From NCBI GenBank assembly GCA_039026235.1, contig JBCCMQ010000001.1, positions 248,001 through 312,000 on the forward strand: DNA of 64,000 nucleotides, written 5' to 3'. Under the pieces are notes generated by a model that was given only the letters and a program-made list of their open reading frames with translations, did not search any database and was not told where the DNA came from. This stretch comes from JBCCMQ01 sp039026235 (GTDB lineage Bacteria; Pseudomonadota; Alphaproteobacteria; Rhodobacterales; Rhodobacteraceae). The translations under genes and the position numbers were made by a program. Each line of letters begins with the position of its first letter. The stretch's first letter is position 1. Below are positions 61,302-64,000 of the stretch, piece by piece.

Positions 61302-61882
61302 AATCCGTTCCTGTAAAGGCGCCCATCGCGGCCGGGCTCGCATTGATTGCAATGACCTCGGCCGGATCTGCGCAAGCCACGGATCCCTTCGCCCCGCCGA
61401 CGCGTGCATGGGAGCAGGGTGCGATATATAAGAACACCATTCCGACGGAGGTCGAGACACATATTCTGGCAGAGACCGAGGCCGAGTTGGAGATCGCGCA
61501 ACGCGTGCTCGACATCTACGAGATCTTTGTGTCGGGTCCCACCAACGAAAACCTCGCGCCCTATATTTCCGATGAGTACATCCAACATAGTATATTCCTG
61601 CCCAATGGCCGGGCCCCACTGGCGGAACTCTTCGGCGGGTCGGTCGAAGAACGGGAGATATCGATCGATATCCACCGGATCATCGTGTCTGGGAATTACG
61701 CCTTCGCGCATGTGAATTTCCGCAATCTTGACCACGATGACCCGCGCGACCTAGGTATCGCGGCCGTCGACATGTACCGCTTTGACGAAGAAACCGGGCT
61801 TCTGGAAGAGCACTGGGACGTGCTTCAAAACGTTCCGTCCCATTCGCCAAATCCCAACGGCATGTTCCTGCTCGCTGACTGA
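61298..61882 (+). CDS. Secreted SnoaL/NTF2-like protein, module copy B
   Basis: The 194-residue paralogue of the product at 39616-40218, with a signal peptide (APIAAGLALIAMTSAGSAQA). It keeps the same blocks: IYKNTIPTEVETHILAET, YIQHSIFLPNGRAPLAELFG, AFAHVNFRNLDHDDPRDLGIAAVDMYRF and LLEEHWDVLQNVPS. The pocket His residues (YIQH, EEHWD) are conserved between copies. It begins inside the stop of a small leader frame and has its own GAGGA. The next gene starts 13 bases after its stop. Predicted periplasmic or secreted; reaction unknown. Confidence 0.75.
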   Translation: MKSVPVKAPIAAGLALIAMTSAGSAQATDPFAPPTRAWEQGAIYKNTIPTEVETHILAETEAELEIAQRVLDIYEIFVSGPTNENLAPYISDEYIQHSIFLPNGRAPLAELFGGSVEEREISIDIHRIIVSGNYAFAHVNFRNLDHDDPRDLGIAAVDMYRFDEETGLLEEHWDVLQNVPSHSPNPNGMFLLAD

Positions 61883-61895
61883 GGAGAGCCATCCC

Positions 61896-63806
61896 ATGTG
61901 CCTTAAAACACGATTGGCCGGCAGCGCGCTGGTGGGCGCGACGATCGTGTCGCCCCTGGCCCTGGCCGATGTCGCGCCACAACCCCCCGCCGCAGATCTT
62001 GAGATGGAGTACTACGATCGCCAGAAGATCGACATCAGCAACCTGCGCGATTTCTACGAGGGCCTGTTGACGGCCGATGCGATGATCCATCGCGACGCGT
62101 TCTTTGACAGCGTCACCAAATGGAAGCTCACGCTGCGCCAGATGATCCTATCCGAAAGCGGCCACCACACCGCGCGGAGCGCCTATCAATTATCGCTTAT
62201 GGGCGTGCCGTTGGAAGAAATTCAGGCGATTTTTGATCCGGCTTATGTGGATGGTCTCGCGGATCCACGCCTGAAAGCGGCTTTCACCTATATCGACGTC
62301 ATGGGGCGTTACCCCATCACTTCCTCGGCAGATATCCATGCGCTTTTACGCAGCAACTACACAGACCGGGCAATTGCGGAACTGATGCAGCTTGGCGCGA
62401 TCAACCACGCTTCGGCCACCCATGACGCGGTTCTGCCCATTGTCACGGATCAGGAAACCGTGGATTGGGCAACTGACAACCTGGCGGCGGTTGGTTGGGA
62501 CTTGGGCCACAACGCCCCGACGTCGCCCGAAGAACAGCGCGCCAACCCCTTCGTGGGTGATGCGCAAACCAGCTTCGTGGCTGAGATCGATGCCACTTGG
62601 GTCCGTGATGACTTCGCAGCGCTCGACCCTATGCTGGAAACCGATTGGCTTAAGTTCATCACCGGCTACGAGGTGCCGATCGTGACCTTCGATGGGGACG
62701 GCGACGGGATTGAAGAGCCCTATGATGCTTTCCCAAGTACTTTGCTGGCGTGGCAGGCCGAAGACGCACTGGCGGCCAACTTGCCGGATGATGGCACCCC
62801 GCCCTTCGACGTGGCCGCATATGACTATGACTACTACACCGGTCCCATCGAGGTGGACGCGTCGGTTCCTTATAGCGACCGAAATATGTTCGATACCTTC
62901 TGGGACCGGGGCGCTGCCTTCGGCAGTTTGGCGATGGACGAATACATCCTTCAGCGCGAACGCACGATGGATTATCCCGAGGTCTGGTCGCTGTTTTTTG
63001 TCTATCAGCTTGCTTCAGGCTGTGTGCATTGTCAGGCCCACGGCGCCTTTGGCATTTGGGACTACACCGAGGCCGACAACTTCCACGAAGAGATCCCGGA
63101 GGACGAAAAAGGCCCGCTGATCGCCTACATCCAGTCGCTGATGGATTTCGAACGTTCCGAATTCCTGCAGGATGACCCGGCCTTCAAAGCCGCGCTGCGC
63201 TTTGCCAGGGATGCTGGGCGCTTGCCGTCACGCGTCACGGCGGCCCATATCGAAGACTTGCGCCGGCATTATTCCGATCGTCAGATACAAGAGATTCTGG
63301 CGGTACCGGTCGTGACCGCGTGGCTGTCGGGTTCCATGCAGTCCGTCGCGGTCGTCACCGATCAGTTGAGCATGGCCTGGGCGCTGGAGAACCTGGGACC
63401 CCTTGGCTGGAAGCCTGGTGTCCACCTGGGACTGCCCAGCGAGCAACGACCAAATCATATGAGCCAGCTCTACGATTTGCTGATTTACGAGGCCAATATC
63501 GGCAAGGTCCCGGATGCCGCGACCGAATGGAATGGGACCTTCACGCCACCCGCCATCGATGCGGACAAGGACGGTGTTGAGGATGCTTTTGACGGCTTCC
63601 CCAACGATCCGACCCGCTGGGCGGACACCGATCTAGACGGTATCGAGGACGCCATGGACGACGACATAGATGGTGATGGCCTTGCCAATACGGTCGAACT
63701 GGGTCTGGGTATCTTCCCTTACAAGGCGGATTCAGACGGCGACGGTATCGATGACCCGAGCGAGCTTGAAGCCGGAACGAACCCGTTGGATCCTAGGGAT
63801 CTTTGA
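61896..63806 (+). CDS. Secreted tandem AhpD-like protein with calcium-type (TSP3) repeats, copy B
   Basis: The 636-residue paralogue of 40220-42115, colinear throughout. It has a signal peptide (MCLKTRLAGSALVGATIVSPLALA) and a first AhpD-like half without Cys (SESGHHTAR in place of CxxC). A mid-protein calcium loop (DGDGDGIEEPYDAFP) precedes a second half with GCVHCQAHGAFG (Cys376, Cys379), followed by C-terminal TSP3-like loops (DADKDGVEDAFDGFPND, DIDGDGLANTVE, DSDGDGIDDPSE) ending LDPRDL. The strict conservation of one CxxC and of all Asp loops in both copies argues for function. GAGGAGAG precedes the start. Its activity is not known. Confidence 0.7.
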   Translation: MCLKTRLAGSALVGATIVSPLALADVAPQPPAADLEMEYYDRQKIDISNLRDFYEGLLTADAMIHRDAFFDSVTKWKLTLRQMILSESGHHTARSAYQLSLMGVPLEEIQAIFDPAYVDGLADPRLKAAFTYIDVMGRYPITSSADIHALLRSNYTDRAIAELMQLGAINHASATHDAVLPIVTDQETVDWATDNLAAVGWDLGHNAPTSPEEQRANPFVGDAQTSFVAEIDATWVRDDFAALDPMLETDWLKFITGYEVPIVTFDGDGDGIEEPYDAFPSTLLAWQAEDALAANLPDDGTPPFDVAAYDYDYYTGPIEVDASVPYSDRNMFDTFWDRGAAFGSLAMDEYILQRERTMDYPEVWSLFFVYQLASGCVHCQAHGAFGIWDYTEADNFHEEIPEDEKGPLIAYIQSLMDFERSEFLQDDPAFKAALRFARDAGRLPSRVTAAHIEDLRRHYSDRQIQEILAVPVVTAWLSGSMQSVAVVTDQLSMAWALENLGPLGWKPGVHLGLPSEQRPNHMSQLYDLLIYEANIGKVPDAATEWNGTFTPPAIDADKDGVEDAFDGFPNDPTRWADTDLDGIEDAMDDDIDGDGLANTVELGLGIFPYKADSDGDGIDDPSELEAGTNPLDPRDL

Positions 63807-64000
63807 TAATCTCGTTACACGGCGGAGGAAAACGGCAATTTGGGTAATCCTGCCTGCTGAGCTTTGCCGACAGTCTTCAAACCGGGCGGCGAACAGAATG
63901 CAGGCGGCCATTACGTTTTATGCCTGACACCTTTCCAGTGATCTTGGCGCGGATGGTCTCCTGTCCAGAAATTAGGTTGAAAACTGACCCTTACCTCTGC

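Noticed and set aside
1..64000. CRISPR arrays, tRNA or rRNA genes, insertion sequences, phage genes
   Set aside because: No regularly spaced repeats, cloverleaf-like segments, transposase motifs or integrase genes were seen by reading the sequence and its translations; a short tRNA could still be missed without a search.

Overview
The window is chromosomal DNA of an alphaproteobacterium, most likely a marine Rhodobacterales (Roseobacter-like) species. This rests on high GC, a complete ccoNOQP-ccoGHIS cbb3 oxidase block under FNR-type boxes next to an fnrL-type regulator, several proteins ending in the VPLPA-type (exosortase) sorting signal, and a CUT1 sugar operon with a LacI-family first gene. 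No rRNA, tRNA, CRISPR array, transposase or phage gene was seen.

Layout. 1-2.6 kb: the 3' end of an alkaline phosphatase, then a run of decayed genes (LysR remnant, GST-like remnant, alpha/beta-hydrolase remnant). 2.7-4.6 kb: a YcaQ-type DNA glycosylase and a LysE exporter whose apparent original start is cut off by an in-frame TAG. 4.7-12.3 kb: a sugar operon (LacI regulator with twin operators, binding protein, two permeases, a clan GH-J glycosidase, a MalK-type ATPase, a 2-hydroxyacid dehydrogenase). 12.5-17.4 kb: LysR, TauE/SafE, thiopurine methyltransferase, an SDR gene broken by two stops, TetR, and an ExoY-type sugar transferase. 17.5-24.5 kb: a cluster of surface/secreted proteins with VPLPA-like C-terminal signals, one of which is a fusion of two, together with an intact winged-helix/TPR regulator and a truncated relative of it. 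24.5-36.4 kb: cbb3 oxidase structural and assembly genes, a DUF2189 membrane protein, a hemerythrin-like protein and three Crp/Fnr-family regulators with recognisable FNR/NNR-type sites. One of the regulators is an fnrL paralogue missing 20 residues of its sensory domain.

36.6-46.9 kb: SDR, LysR and MarR genes, then a two-gene secreted module (SnoaL-like protein plus a tandem AhpD-like/calcium-repeat protein), and an RND efflux pair. 47-54.4 kb: an enlarged GltB-like glutamate synthase followed 3 bases later by a CysJ-like diflavin reductase, with no GltD. 54.4-59.8 kb: genes linked mainly to metals and heme (divergent HemS-like protein, Tat-exported multicopper oxidase, DUF2218-SIP ferric reductase) plus an outer-membrane barrel. 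60-63.8 kb: a second copy of the SnoaL/AhpD-repeat module, preceded by a paralogue of the LysR that lies near the first copy.

The best candidates for something undescribed are (i) the duplicated secreted SnoaL-like + AhpD-TSP3 module with paired LysR regulators, and (ii) the GltB-like/diflavin reductase pair with altered Fe-S cysteine spacing. The window also holds many damaged genes (nonsense codons, frameshifts, in-frame deletions, a gene fusion), so several loci look like paralogues under relaxed selection.
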